Shown: positions 18,127 through 31,012, counted from the first letter of the stretch. The stretch: DNA of 64,000 bases from Heligmosomoides polygyrus polygyrus (GCA_947396885.1 OX377203.1:11682844-11746843); one strand, 5' to 3'. Notes: generated from the letters alone by a model not told the origin. Numbers and translations: made by a program.

Positions 18127-21100
18127 ATGTCCTACATGATGTATCGTGAGACGACGCTCGGCAAAGCTCTCACCGACACACTGAACGAGTTCGTCGAGGA
18201 CAACCTCATCAGCCGATCGCTGGCCGCGAAGATGCTCGCCATCTTCGACAAGAACATCAACAAGGCTCTTGCCTATAAGGTGAAGAACAAGGTGGGTGGT
18301 CTCCTCCTGATCTAATCTGCAGGAACAGCTATAAGCTATGCTCTTATAATAATTTGGTTGCTCAATAATTGGTGTCGTTTTCTCATAGATATCGATTAAA
18401 AAGTGTTCAATTTAAAAGGATAGAAATAGTTAATATTGTTCAATATCGACCGTAAGGGCGCGTGTAGCGCAGTCGGAGGAGGCGCCGACTGTCGCGTGCA
18501 CCCGATACCAGGTTCCTGGTTCGGATTTCCCGCCCAGGCCAACCAAGCCTTCAATCCCTCTGGGGTCGGCGAATTGGTGCCAGACTTGTCTGGGAAGGAT
18601 AAACCGCTGACTTGTTCATCGGCTGGCCACCACAAGTCGTTGTACGGCCAAATACGCATTCGAATTGCCTCCACGACATCCCATAGCAGTAGAATGCGTG
18701 CATCTCAAAAGAGATTGAGTAACGCTGTCCTTTATCCTTTATCGATCGCATACAATCTACACATAAGACGCATAGGACGGCTGACCTCGATAAATAATCT
18801 GCACCTTATTTTATTTAGAATTGAGGATGAAGAACAAAAAACAGGTGTATATTGTCATTCTTCTACTTCTATTATTAATTGACACATTCCCAAAGGGGAA
18901 GGGGTTCCACTCCATAATGACTTGTAGATCCTAGTTACGCACAAATACATACAACATACAACATAACACATGAACGACCTTATCTTACCTGATCTCTTGG
19001 AAATCTCCGATCTTGACGCTGAAATATTTTTAAAAATTCGTTATCAAACTATGGAGAGGCTGCAGCGGCGCTGCTCGTAATACCCGTTTGAATTCCCGCG
19101 GTACCCTACCGGCATGCGCGTCGACTCATTCACCACGGAAAGGCCTGCGGGCTCTACGTATCGGCTCACGGCCTACTTCTATCGTTGCATGTGGCCGTGT
19201 CGGTCGCTTATTTTCTGCATTGTTTTCTATATTTCTATTGTATCTGTATTTCTGGTGATTTCTATACCTGGGATGGCGGATGGAGGGAGAGGGAGAATCT
19301 AGTGACTGCCTTATGTTTTCATGAGGCAGTCACCAGATTCTATTGAAATGAAGTGCCCCCTTTGGGATTGGAATTGAACAATTAACACATTCACGACGAG
19401 AGCGTTTTCGCGCCCAATGCTCCCTACTGCTCTTTTGGGCCAACGGGGAAAATGCCCGAATCTCACGTTGTGCGTTGCGTGCGGAGAAAATGCCCGCAAC
19501 CAGGGCAGAAAAGGTAATCGAATAGTACACCAGAACCTATAGTATAATCGTGCAGTATAGAGAAAACGTGTACTACACCAGAATATAACATCATATGATA
19601 AATAGCGAAAGTGCGATGATAAAACGTAAATTCAAAACTGTTGGGAAAACCGTTCATTCGAAGAGCCTTAATCATATGCGTCGTTAATTTAATGCACTGC
19701 TAATCTAGTTTGTTTAGCCTATCAAATCTAAGCCTCAATAAGAAGTGGACCGCAGAAGAATCATATACAAAAAGTACCCTGCATGTCAAAACAAGAGAGC
19801 TCGAAGTTTTGTATTAAGATACTGCACAGTAAGTTATTTCCATTTGATGGCAACTGGAACGCTTAGAACAGCGTCGTTTCAACGTTTGCTGTAAAACCTT
19901 TTTATGTAGTAACAAACCATGTATTCCGTATTTGAACTCTTTCCGTGGTTATGTGGAAATCTCTGAAGAAGTAAAAAAGCAGGTTTCTCAGTATAAGTCG
20001 AAAGAAAAATTCCGTGCTAAAAACATTTACAGTACCAGCAGTGTTTCGGAGCAAGAAATATTAGTTTGTCTGGAAAGTTTTTAAACTAATTACATGGCAA
20101 GCCTCAAAACAACGTGTCTTTGCTAGCAAAAGAAGTTGTGAGCGGGTCCGAATTAGGAGTTTTGTGTCTCGTCTGTATATGTGACTGTCAGCAGCATGTG
20201 CGATATATCGTCTCCTGTTCCCAGTGGTGCCTTCGCAATGGACGTTTCTACAAAAGACAATGAAGGAGCATGCCCCCTCTCGGGCGACGTGCGTGAATTG
20301 GTGCCGCAAGTTCGACAACGGTGACGAATCACTCGAGTACTCCCGACGCACAGGTCGACCACATACGCAGAACAGACAGCTCGTACTCGCCGCCTGCGGT
20401 GCTCGACCTGATCTTTTTGTACGCGAACTTTCAGACCTTACAAATACTTCTAAGTTTACAGAACACCATTCTCTTTGGTCTTCAGGCAAAGTCGTGAAGT
20501 TGCCTCGAGCCGGACCACATGCTTTGACGTTTCAGGGCGAACGGAAATGTGTTGGTATCTGCACTTCTCTCCTCAACCGTCGCCGTACATTTGCTTAGAT
20601 CGGCTCGATCGTCACGATGGATGAATAGTATACGACAATTTAGTGCGTCGCAAGCACTGGGTGGACTTCGATAAGTTGCCCCAACCACAGCCGAAACGTC
20701 CTGATTACGACAAAAAGGAGTTGCTTTCCTTCTGGTGGGACATCAATGGCCCAGTATTCTGGGAATTGATTCCCACCGGTTCCATGGTAGACTCGAACGT
20801 GTTCTGCACTTAGCTGGAGAAAATGAGCAAAATCTTACGTAATCGCAATCCCAGAATAAGAAAAATTCTTCTTCTCATGGATAACGCCAGACCTCACACA
20901 GCAAAGAATACGCAGAAGAAATTGGAGGAACTCGGGATTGAACTGGTACCCTGCCCGCCGTACTCACCTGATCTGCCACCCAGTGACTACCACTCTCTTA
21001 GCTGAAAAAAAAGCTCAGCAAGCTCTCTTAGCTGGAAAAAAATTCGCAAATCGGGAGGAAGTCAAAAGTGGTGTCAACAACTTCTTGCTGTCCAATTCTT

Positions 21101-22849
21101 CGGAGTTCTTCGCTCGTGGTATCCGCTTTCTACGGGAAAGATGACAATATGTCGTAGATCATATTGACGAATATTTTGTTAATAATTGTATTTGTCTGTA
21201 AAGTTATTTACTAGACAATGTTCTCCGACATCAGTCTAAAAACTTTCCGAACAACCTAATACTTTAGTAAAAGCAAAAAAGATGTGTATCTAACGTCGAC
21301 TAACGCTAGGGTTCAGGCGCCCGAACAGGTTTTTTCCAAAGACGTCGTCTTTGGAAATTGGCATGGTATCATTCCGTATCTGTGGGCAATACATTAGCCA
21401 TGGTTTCGTGCCAGCTTTTCAGTTTCAGAACAAAATGTGTTCTAATTGCATTCGAGTGGAGATTTGTGTAGGCGTAGGTGTACCGTGCACTGTGAACAAT
21501 TTTTAACTACCCTGTTTTCGTAGAAAGCGGTGGAGCTCCTGAGCTGACAGAAGTGACCACGAAGAGCATCTGTTATAAATTAAGTAAGTATCTGTTAACT
21601 ATGGAAAATGCACGATTACACTGTCACATTGCAAAAATACGCAAAAATCTTTTTATCTTTACAGTAGGAGGTACTCCATATTTCCTTGGATCAAACATTA
21701 GCGTCGGCAGCCACTGCATAGATGGACGGAAACATCATTGCTGTTTTTCCTCTTCAAAGTATAATCGTATCACTGCTCTCAATCATGGGATCAAGTGGGA
21801 CTATAACAATAGACGTGCAACCTTTTTGTGAACGGCTACGCATTGCTGGTGTAAGTTCGTACGACATTTCGTGAACTTTAAGTGAAGTTAGAAAATGAGC
21901 ATATTGCTCTTTTTGAGTATGCGCATGAGATATTCTCACGGCTCCAGATGCTACGCCCTTGACATGCCCTATCCATGGTGGAATGAGAAAGCACCGTATA
22001 GTTTTTCATTCATGTGACTACCATGTGTTTTGCTGAACGGGTTTGATCGCGTTATCGACAACCGTTCAGTGGTCGCGGCTATTTTCTTCCCTGGTTGCGG
22101 GACCTTCTCCCATGACCGCGAGCATTTTCTCGCACCAAAACAGAGCGGCGCGGCTCGGGCATTTCTCTCGTAAATGATTTTTTGACGCGCGCCGTTGTCA
22201 ACGCATTTGTGTGGAAATCCGTACGCCTGTGGATAGGAAGTCTTCTTGTTCAATGTTTGTTTACTGTCATAATCATCCAGAACCCAGTTTGTTTCGTTTA
22301 AGTGTTTAATTCATGCTTCGTTTGAACTCATCTGCACTAATTCTCTTCTAGAAGTATGTACGTTTATTGCGTTCAGTAATGGGAAAAGCTCTTGTCTTGT
22401 TACTTACGACAAAGCCAATCATTTTTCTGCCTACGCAAATCCAACATTGACTTGTTACTATAATTTGCGAACTTGAAGAGGAAATCAAAAAAAAACATCA
22501 GTAAAGAAAGTTCTTCCTAAAACTTACCCTTCCATTCAAATGAGTGCACATCGAAACGAATATGTTAATGACAGAAAAAGTCTGACCATTTCTTACTCTA
22601 CTAGTCGTTCAGGTCCAATTCAAATCGGATCGGCTCCTGGCGTACCGATACTGTGACAATGTTTGGACGTTTATCATGAAGGACATCGAGTTCCACGACC
22701 TTGTCGTTAGACCTCCTGAGTCGAAGGTTTCCAAGTAAGTGGTGCACGAGCATAGCAGCAGAAATGCTCACAGTCTCCAGTGACAGCTTGTGTTCAGAAT
22801 GAAGATCGTCGCCTGTGAAGCACTCGCTCATTCATCGGTGACGTTGTAG
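18127..22849 (+). CDS. GTF2A2: TFIIA gamma (small) subunit, three exons
   Basis: Exons 18127-18291, 22613-22734 and 22798-22849 join in phase to 112 codons, close to the usual length of about 110. Exon 1 reads MSYMMYRETTLGKALTDTLN with INKALAYKVKNK; exon 2 reads AYRYCDNVWTFIMKDIEF; exon 3 reads MKIVACEA and ends at TAG. These are the N-terminal four-helix part and the C-terminal beta-barrel part of the TFIIA small subunit, which stabilises TBP on promoter DNA in the nucleus. The acceptor GTATTCGCAG lies three bases before the ATG, so the mRNA could be trans-spliced there. Intron 1 (4.3 kb) holds a SINE and a mariner. No stop or frameshift was seen, so I take it as functional. Exons 2 and 3 are also present, broken, at 45139-45381. 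Confidence 0.88.
18456..18745 (+). mobile_element. tRNA-derived SINE, reference copy
   Basis: The head GGGCGCGTGTAGCGCAGTCG contains an A box (TAGCGCAGTCGG, 18465-18476). A B box (GGTTCGGATTTCC) follows at 18518-18530. The body is unrelated to tRNA and the tail reads GTAACGCTGTCCTTTATCC. Copies or pieces occur at 7925, 15380, 16206, 32180, 51840 and 52015. Confidence 0.75.
19294..19342. repeat. Hairpin, about 20-bp arms
   Basis: AGAATCTAGTGACTGCCT pairs with AGGCAGTCACCAGATTCT across an 11-base loop, with one mismatch. It lies in TFIIA intron 1. Confidence 0.7.
19343..20058. other. Intron sequence, nothing recognised
   Basis: Part of TFIIA gamma intron 1 between the hairpin and the mariner. 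Only shadow frames. Confidence 0.4.
20059..21261 (+). mobile_element. Mariner transposon, decayed
   Basis: Ends TTAGTTTGTCTGGAAAGTTT (from 20061) and its near inverse (AAAAACTTTCCGAACAACC to 21259) are flanked by TA. Inside, frames broken by stops and shifts read CVNWCRKFDNGDESLEYSRR then GRPHT, and LLLMDNARPHTAKN plus CPPYSPDLPPSDYH, giving the mariner DD34D spacing. It lies in TFIIA gamma intron 1 in the sense direction. Not active. Confidence 0.85.
21262..22284. other. Intron sequence, nothing recognised
   Basis: Remainder of TFIIA gamma intron 1 before the duplicated segment begins. A minus-strand frame at 22253-21969 has no known domain. Confidence 0.4.
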
Positions 22850-23338
22850 CAGCTCGTCTTCGGCATAAGTGTCTGTATCTTCGCGTTATGTTGTAGGGTT
22901 GAAGACCAGAAGCAGGACAAGGTCGCGTTCCTACATACGTTGTGAGCATGAGCAGCAAGTAGTGTAGACACTAAACGAGGGGTAGCAATTTACTAGTGAT
23001 CGACGGTTATGAAGGTGTACAAAGCCAATTTTCTAACGAAGAAAGCTACATAAGCTAGAGTGTTCAGTAAATTTGAGTGAGCTAATGTGCCCAGCTTTTG
23101 TGCCAGGTCTCAACACCTATAAAAACATGCTGCTCTACATCTCGCTAAGTATGAACGCAACCTTTAAGATGCTCACTTTTCTTCCTTTGTTCAAATCTCA
23201 ATGTCCATGTAGGTGCTGATTTAATGGAATATTTCACTGCCATTATAAGATAACTACAGCTCTTTATCTCCAAAGTATGACAAACTAAATGGGTAATTGG
23301 AGTGCCGTCAGTTGTGTCTGCATGCATTACCTCAATGA

Positions 23339-24198
23339 TAAGCCTGGCTCCAGAACGTAACTCCAACGCGACGTCGCGCGCTAGCCGCATGCGAGTTCGC
23401 GGCGCTGAAACGCGGACGTGCGCTCGGTGACGCTCGGTTAGCCGCGGATCAAGAAATTTTGCCAGTGTTAAAGCAGCAATTGAACTATAGCAAGTGTGTT
23501 GGAGAAAGGTGACGGTCAAGTGTGGAACAAAGATAGAATTAAGGGAACAGCTATGGATTAGTGCGCCCTTGATCCGTCTTTGAATCCTAGCAGAAGTATC
23601 ACGTCTCAGCAATCCCTGAAAACTTCAAACGCTTGATAACAGCGACAACTGTTCAAGGAAATTTTGTAAAAAAAATTTGGGAACTTAGGAGCACTTGCTT
23701 CCGAAAATCCCAGCCTAGTTCTGGTCTCGAATTTGCCTCAACAGGGCCTCGGCCGTTCCCCTTCACTCATCTGAATTAGATTGAGTCTCTCTCCATCCAA
23801 CACTTGTTAACAAACGCTCCCATTTCAAGAAGGAATTTTCAAGAAGATCGTGAACTTACGAGTAATAGGCAATACTCGTATGTTTACATGCGATGGATAT
23901 GTATGGAGATATAACAGCCAACTTCACTAGGATTTCCGCTCTCTAATTTGCTGCCGGTTAACAATACACTAGTACAAGCCAAGTACGCATGGAATTCCTT
24001 TCCAGAAGACATCAGACGTGTCTCCCTTAACTACTTTCCTCCCTCTACGCGAAAAGCACGGCTGAGAGTCGCCGACACACACTTTCGCGCACTTTTGGAA
24101 GCAGTCAGACCGCGACAACTCGCCCAATTTCGTCGCGCACCGCGCGCGAGGCCAAGGAGGGTTCGCGCGGCGTTGGAGTTATATCTGCCCCCGGATAG
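23339..24198. mobile_element. TAA-flanked MITE-like insertion present in D1 only
   Basis: D2 reads GGTAAGCTCTCTC across the site, whereas D1 has TAA at 23339, 854 bp of extra sequence, then TAG at 24196. Both ends carry TAACTCCAACGC in inverse orientation, about 20 bases in. The 3-bp duplication fits PIF/Harbinger. A plus frame at 23948-24247 shows no transposase motif. Confidence 0.65.
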
Positions 24199-24895
24199 GC
24201 CCTCTCTGGGTTGTCATTATATTTCGATGGTTGATCTCGTTACCTGAGCACTAACCTCCATGGCGCCTTCAAGTGTCTCTACAGTAGTCTTACCGACTTC
24301 TGGGAATTGATAGTACCTATATCATTCCTTAAATAGTACAAAGATCTTTCAAATAAAAGGGTAATGAAATAAGCAGGTCTACACTAAGGCAGCACGCCAG
24401 CAAGCGACTTTTTCTTAAAGCCTATTCCTTACCTATCATGATGGAATGGGTCTTAAATGCATGAAGGCACACCTTCTGACAAATGCTCTATCGCTTTTTT
24501 GCCTTCTCGAATCTTCGGAAGTATAGCCACTTTCTGTTGTCCGTTGGTAATGCACCACCTCGTAGTTCCAAGAAGAGGGAAGCTGAAGATGAACCTTTCC
24601 TTCTTTGTTTGTGTACTTCCTAGAAGAGAAATAAATGTGTTTTTCTTAACATGTGTAAAAAAAAACTTCAAGGCAGCTCTCTGCCGAATAACTTGGCATC
24701 TCGATAAGCACATAAGTGAACGACGTGAAATATAGAAATCAATTAAAGTATCTCAAATGGCTAATGTAGAGCTCTCAGGGTTCTCGGAACGGTGACTGGG
24801 AAGATCCTCCTGAATCATCTGCTATTCTTCTCCTTTGAATTGATTGCCACGTAGTCGTCGACCGAAGTAATCTTGCCGATGACGACAGGATGAAC

Positions 24896-24917
24896 CTTAA
24901 ACTTGGGTAACTAAACT
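24896..24917 (-). other. SL1-like sequence (19 of 22), D1 copy
   Basis: Minus strand reads AGTTACCCAAGTTTAAG. The following bases (about 24895-24780) resemble those after the SL1 copies at 35358 and 56782, including ATCAAG- and GTGGCAATCAA-type words, so these share an origin. Confidence 0.55.
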
Positions 24918-25812
24918 TGATTTGTATTCTATTAGTACCGTACATATTCACATGTAATAAGCGGTGATTACTTACTTATTACTATTAGTTGTGAGACGTT
25001 TGGCAAACGTGAAGCGAATGAGCGCCTGCTGCAAGATCTATACAGTGCGCCAATTTAACAATTCAGAAGTTTATATGTACGAATAGAAAGTTGAAAATGA
25101 GATGACCATGAATAGCGACGTTGGCGTTGTTGTATAATGAACCATATAACTCTAAGTCACAGTAAGTTACAGGTGGCAGTTGTTTCCTTACAATTAGTAA
25201 ACAGCTCAGAGGAGTGGTACTTTCCTATGTATCCTTCTAAACGTATATATCTCTTTAAATATATATCTGTTAAGATCAGTAGTCCCACAGTCAGAGATGA
25301 TCTCCTGCCATTACAGCTCGTAAGTGCCCCATGAACACGTGAGGGTCACCCAGGTGGTACCCAACCCGGGAGGGAACGGGAGCCCTACTGACCAACCCAA
25401 TCGTTGAACCGTGTTGCCTGGCCGACGTACTGATGAAACTCCTGCCGGCTGGCCCTTCTCCTCATCTGCCACCCGACTCCGCACCTTCCCAAGCGTCCAC
25501 GGAAGGAAGGCCCAGAACACTCATACGAGATGAGGGCGATATACACAAGTCGACACCTACTCAATATCACACAAGACACAATATTGCGGTACTTCTGAGA
25601 AGCAAATACCACACATAGGACCAAAGAAGAGGATAATTCCAGAAATCCTCCTCGGCTATCGAGCCTATTTTCTTGAGGCCATGGGGCCGAGCGCAGAGCT
25701 CTAGCACGTTTACGACCGCGCAATTTTCGCATGTCGGACCAGCGGGACTGCGCGTATTGCGCGCGTGTGACACGATATTTCGTCACCTTAGCTTAGCATA
25801 AATCGAATTTTC

Positions 25813-28335
25813 AAGCATTCCTACAAGTAAGACTTCACGAAGAAGATAGGGATGCGACACGCTGCTTGTGGCTTCGGAATCACAAGTTACCACCACCACG
25901 AGAAAACTTGCAGATCCTTAGATTTACACGAGTAAAGATTTACTCCAATAACCTTCGGCCTAAATTCGTCACCTTTCCTACTATCTGGTACTGTGTACTA
26001 TCACCTAGACCAACTCGTCGACGACACCAGATTAGCTGGTGATATAAAGGCGAACCTGTATGTCGACAACCTAACTCTCACGGAGGATTCCTTAGACAAA
26101 GCCTTCGACACGTATTTAAAGACTAAGAAATATTTTCAAGAATCTAAAAATGGATATTCGAGAATTTGTGAGAACGACTCTCAGCTCACAGGTAGGATGG
26201 CTAGTAAAGACAAGTCCTCTGAACCCCCCCCCCAAGCTGTTGGGAGTCCTTTGGAAATCCACCAATGACTGTCTGGAAATCTCGTGTAATATTTCGAAAA
26301 TAACGCATTTAACAAAAAGAACAGTGGCCAACGCCAACGCTTCGATATATGATCCCCTGGGATTCATGCTACCACGCATTCACAAAGCTGAACTTTTCCT
26401 ACGCTGTCTCTGGCAACACGAGCTAGATTGGGATGAGGAGATTCCTCCGCATCTTAAAGAAAAGTGGGGACAAGTTATTAAAAACATGCGGGGCTTCACA
26501 AAAACTATTCCGCGATTCCTGATGGAAAAGAATGTGAACACGGTACTGGTCAGTTTCGCCGACGCTAGCAGCGAAACCATTGCTGCATGCATATACCTTT
26601 GCTCAGAGGGCGATTCCAACCCCCTAATAGCAAAAAGTAAGCTGCCGTCGAACAAATCGAAGGCGACTATACCGAAATTGGAGTTGGATGCCTCACATTA
26701 GCGCTAAGAATTACCAACGCAGTGGTCTCACAAGTCCAGTCGACGCTAGCCATCCGTCAAGGTTTTGTCCTGACTGACTCCGAAATAACACTGAAATGGA
26801 ACAAATCCCGATCATTGAAGGAAGCTGGAGTGATGGTATTCAACAGACTCATGGAAATTGAAAGGATCATCGACCACCTCCACAGCAGCGGTCTTGAAAT
26901 GTTTTCCGGTCATATTCCAACAACTCTAAATCCGGCAGATTGTGTCACCCGAGGTTTAGATCAACATGAATTGATGGAACATTTTTGTTGGACAGGCCGG
27001 CTATACTCATGGGCCGATAAATAATTGGTTGAAGACGACAAAATATTTGGAGGCCTACGAAGGAAAAAGACCCAGGTGCTCCAATTCCAACAGATGTAAG
27101 CGAGATTCTCGTGGCGAGCCAAGGAGCGAACCGAGATGAAAGGCAACACAAAGTAGAAGACATCTTCCAGCTTCTTGAAAGACTTCCTCTTAGGGAGACG
27201 AAACGAGTTGTCTCCTACGTGCTCCTATTTGTCAATAAGCTTGTTGACCGAGTTAAGAAAAAACGTCCTTCACCTATACAAGTCTCCTCCACCATTCGCG
27301 TATTTAACACTGACTCAACAGGTCATCTCGGGTCAAGAAATAATTGCAGCGGGCAAACTGCTGGTGAGGCTTCACCAAAAATCCAAAATAACGCCGTCAA
27401 TTTTACGGTCTCTACACCACTTAAACATAAAAGCTGACGACGAAGGATTACTACGCTGCTATGGGAGACTAGAATACAGTCAATTGACAGAAGAAGCGAA
27501 AAATCCTTTAACTATTTTGCAAAATTCCTGGCTATCAAAGGTCATCTGTGATGCTCACAGTATTGGCCATCCAGGAATTAGTCACACCATGGTCGTTGTC
27601 AAGCAGCGATACTGGATTCCTAAATTAAGAGCACAAGTCACACGCATTGTAAAGAAATGTATTCCATGCCAAAAATTCAATAATTTACCCTTCAAGTATC
27701 CCAACCAGGGGGCTCTTTCTAAACGGCGCGTACAACGATCCCGACCCTTTGCTCATGTGGGATTGGATTATTTTGGACCATTGTGCGTGGCGCAACCAGA
27801 AACGAAGGAAAATGCTAATGCATAATTACTTGCACAGTCACTAGACTTACCATCTCGATGTGGTAGCCGACCTCTCTACGACATCGTTCCTGCTCATGCT
27901 CAGAAGATTTTTTAGTAGAATGGGAATCCCTATCTCAGTCACAAGTGATAATGCACCAACCTTTGCACTAGGGGATAGCATCCTTCGTGACTGTGCTCCG
28001 GCCGCCCAAAGCGATCCGGAAGTGCAAACAATGACCAGCAATAAAGAAATTGAGTGGCATTACATAACACCGTATAACCCCTGGAAAGGAGGGTTCTACG
28101 AAAGACTGATAAAATCAGTTAAACACTCCTTATACCAAAAACTGGGCCGAACAAAACCATCTTATGATGCTCCATACAATTTTAACTGAAACAGAGTGCC
28201 TGCTCAACACACGCCCTCTAATACATCTAGACTCGAACTCTTCCGAGGAACAAGTTCTCCCACCTATTGACTTTCTTCAGAACGAGTTTGAGATTACATA
28301 TCCACTGGATCGCCTGAAGAAAGAATACAATACCC
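25813..28335 (+). mobile_element. BEL/Pao LTR-retrotransposon, 5'-truncated and decayed
   Basis: Successive frames encode reverse transcriptase (AFLQVRLHEEDRDATR; LYVDNLTLTEDS), the Pao peptidase/RNase H region (ASIYDPLGFMLPRIHKAELF; SFADASSET; PADCVTRG), integrase zinc-binding and core regions (GHPGISHTMVVVKQRYWIPK; VGLDYFGPL; SDNAPTF; YNPWKGGFYERLIKS). At least four frame changes and several stops break it. Gag, protease and 5' LTR are absent; the element ends near 28335, where a mariner fragment begins. Confidence 0.85.
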
Positions 28336-28930
28336 CACGAATCCGGCATTGGTTGGGCTCCGGTGAGGTTCCGAAGACAACGACGAAGCCTGACATTCAC
28401 GGATAAATTCAGTCTGCGCTTGGTGGAACAACAGAGGTCTGGTGCGTTTTGAGGTGCTGGATCCAGGCCAAACATTTACGGCATACATTCACTAAGAACA
28501 ACTGAGCCGCGTGGACCAAGCACTGCGTCAACAAGAAGTGAACACAGCAACTGTGAAATTCCTCCATGGCAACGCTCTATCTTACGCCGCAAATATCACG
28601 CTGCAAAAAAGTGAGGAGTCGGTCCGGGAACTTCAGCCTCTCTCGCCTCATAGCCCAGTCCATGCCCCATCATGCTACCATCTTTCCCGGTCGATGAAGC
28701 AGTTGGTGGAGAAAAAATTCAAGAACTGTGATGAAATCGAAATTTGGAAACTTCTTCGAGTCGCAGCCATCTGGTTCATCAAGAAAGGCATCCATTGGCA
28801 TTTGCGAGGAGTTTGGCGACATATCACTGATAATCTACCACATCATAGTGGAGTTAGCTGCCCGCCCTGTAGACGATGAGGCGTATCTCACGAGTGTTCG
28901 AAACCTTCCTGAGATACGCCTCATTCAACC
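28335..28930 (+). mobile_element. Mariner fragment (C-terminal half)
   Basis: Reads RHWLGSGEVPKTTTKPDIHG, then TVKFLHGNALSYAANI, then YHLSRSMKQLVEKKFKN, a mariner transposase with its N-terminus cut off at the Pao junction. It ends in a hairpin (GATGAGGCGTATCTC with GAGATACGCCTCAT, 28876-28925). Confidence 0.75.
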
Positions 28931-28995
28931 GGGCGCAATCTCATGGAATCTCTTGCGACGCCTCAGCGTACCTCGCGCGGGAAACGTTTGTCGTT

Positions 28996-29350
28996 CAACA
29001 TGGGATGTTGTTGCAGCAGAGGGCGCGTAGCCTCCTACTGCTTGATATAACGGCGTCTGCGCACGCTTCTGTGAGCGCCTGGATCCGGAAGCCGGGTCCC
29101 CTACGTCACGTAATAAGCGTCTGGAGTCAGAGGAGATGACACCGTCGTCGTACGACGAGCGGCCGCATTCAAAATTCAACATAGGATGCTGCTGCAGCCG
29201 AGAAAGCACAGTCTCCTCCTGCTGAACACAGCGGCATCTGCTTTCCAAGCAAAGCATCTGGATCCAGAATACGGGTACCATACGTCGCGCAACAAACATC
29301 TAGAGTGAGACGTCACCGACCACGTGTGACGAGCGGTCCCTTTCAAAATT
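28996..29350. repeat. Two-unit minisatellite, about 182 bp
   Basis: CAACATGGGATGTTGTTGCA at about 28998 recurs as CAACATAGGATGCTGCTGCA at about 29179, and the following 150 bases align. The inverse copies are at 42730-43080. Confidence 0.65.
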
Positions 29351-30057
29351 CAAGCATTATCCCATGTTGAACGGAAAATGTCACCCGCGCGAGATACTCC
29401 TCTGCGTCCTCACCGACGTCTGCCGTGAGCATGGGAGGACCACTGAGGGCTGGTGGAGAAGGGATGCAAGGGGGACCTCTAGGGTGGACCTGGTGAGCGA
29501 CCAGCAAGGAAAGGAACAACCTGGAGGGACCAAGACGGGGAAGTCTGCAAGAAGAAACAAGTAGGGGGAGTAATAGTGGAAATAAGGAAGTGGGCGAGGA
29601 GTTGGGACCAAGGAAGGTGGGGGTGGGGGAGATCAGTAAAAGCGGACCAGCAATTAGATCTAGAAAAAAGAAACGAGTGAGGGAAACCTAGCGCCCGGAT
29701 TTGGAAGGCGTGTCAACAGTGTTCTGTAACGAGTGCTGTTGAGCGTGAGAATGGTTGCTCAGGAGCAACCTGAGGGACAGAAGTACTGCGCAGCACAAAC
29801 CAATGACGTTATTAGAGAGTCTGGAGAAATGTCTGTAGTGAAAGGTACCGAAGTGGCGAACGGTTTGGCGCCGATGTAGTACACAGCAGGTCCTAGGTGT
29901 TAACGAATTTTGAGTTTGACAAAAACTACTTTCTTTAGGTCAGTGGTACTGAAAAGTCGCGCGCAGAGCGCAAGTGGGAGACACACCGTCAGGCGTGTCG
30001 GAGCACTTGTAATGGATATATCTCTTGTATTAACGTATTGTCATTCTCTTCCTGGGT
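29351..30057. other. No gene recognised
   Basis: Purine-rich stretch near 29560-29700 and a short palindrome (TTGCTCAGGAGCAA) near 29754. It is matched in A'. Confidence 0.4.
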
Positions 30058-30325
30058 AACGGTCATGAAGAATCCGGCTACAAGTAGAGATGCATAGACT
30101 GAACATAAACATTAGTCTTTCCCATAGGCTTTGTAATGTTATAGTACGGTAACATTCCCATTCATCAGCTGAACATTCCATCCTCTAAAGCCTTTCTACT
30201 TAAGGTCGCCAAGGATCCAACCCTCAAGGAGGTGAACATTACAAGGCCTATGGGAAAGGCTAATGTTTATGATCTGTCGATGTGTCTCTACTTGTAGCCG
30301 GATACGGTAACGTTCTTGACCGCTA
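30058..30325. mobile_element. Hairpin MITE, about 100-bp arms
   Basis: ATCCGGCTACAAGTAGAGA at 30070 is answered by TCTCTACTTGTAGCCGGAT near 30300. AGTCTTTCCCATAGGC near 30113 is answered by GCCTATGGGAAAGGCT near 30247. The counterpart in A' is 41756-42030. Confidence 0.7.
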
Positions 30326-30748
30326 CACTTGTGGCGCGCGTTTCTTTTTGAGCAAAAACGACATGTGTAATCCGACCACCTAATACTTCTATACATTCTA
30401 TTAATTAATATCTGATTTTCTCTGTCTGACGTGTTAGCTTTCATATACAGATGCGGTGTCAACTGTTATGATCAACCTTTATTGAAAGAACATTGCCCCA
30501 AAGTGAAGATTTGGTAGCTCCTTAATATGCGAAGCATCTCTGTTCTATGTATGTTTTCCTGGAAACATTCGTTGAAGCTTTGGTGTGCCACTAACGCATT
30601 TAGATTACCAAAAATACCCCACCTGTAGAGGCATATGAGGTGAATGTGGGCATGCTTGCCCATTCTGTAGTAATCAGAAAACATCGCTGAACAGCCGTAG
30701 GTTGTCGGTCCTATTTCCTCGGCGGTCTTCTTGAGCTGCAACGGCAAA

Positions 30749-30863
30749 TCAATTGTCCATAATCCTCCGCAGTTCTAACTGTAAATACGGTACCGTTTCT
30801 TTAGGCATATCATCGAAAAGTCCTCTGACAACCGTCTCGCCAAACTTGCCGTCGTCGTTGTGC
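30749..30863 (-). CDS. Terminal exon of an unrecognised gene (copy in A)
   Basis: After an acceptor (TTATTCCAG) the frame reads GKFGETVVRGLFDDMPKETV and ends ELRRIMDN before TGA. The same exon is at 41217-41331 in A' with one visible residue change. It needs a preceding exon ending two bases into a codon. I do not recognise the family. Confidence 0.45.
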
Positions 30864-31012
30864 CTGGAATAAAGTGATAAAATTCAAACAGCATTTAGTT
30901 CTGTTGAAAAATGAACAACTACTATTTTGAGCTCTCATTTTACAACGCTTAAAATCAATAGAAGATTATCTGAAGTCAGTCTTGATCAGCATCGACCAAC
31001 TTCCGGCAACGT

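Larger units (their letters stand above)
22285..25812 (+). repeat. Segmental duplication D1 (direct copy at 44815-47411)
   Basis: Long stretches match D2 with scattered changes: the TFIIA exon 2-3 region, CATGTAGGTGCTGATTTA near 23210, and 24199-25812 throughout. D1 is longer mainly because of the 0.85-kb insertion at 23342. The match stops at 25812, exactly where the BEL/Pao reverse transcriptase begins. Apart from TFIIA exons and an SL1-like sequence it holds no gene I recognise. Confidence 0.8.

Noticed and set aside
19380..19510. piggyBac-like terminus at TTAACACATTC
   Set aside because: Only the TTAA target word was suggestive; no matching inverse end was found.
23948..24247. 99-codon frame in the D1-only insertion as a transposase
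   Set aside because: No catalytic or DNA-binding motif; composition follows the GC-rich inverted end.
26380..26655. Minus-strand open frame of 91 codons inside BEL/Pao
   Set aside because: It is the shadow of the plus-strand Pao peptidase/RNase H frame.
30472..30747. 91-codon frame conserved in A and A'
   Set aside because: It begins just after the stop of the terminal exon and has no acceptor; conservation is explained by the duplication.
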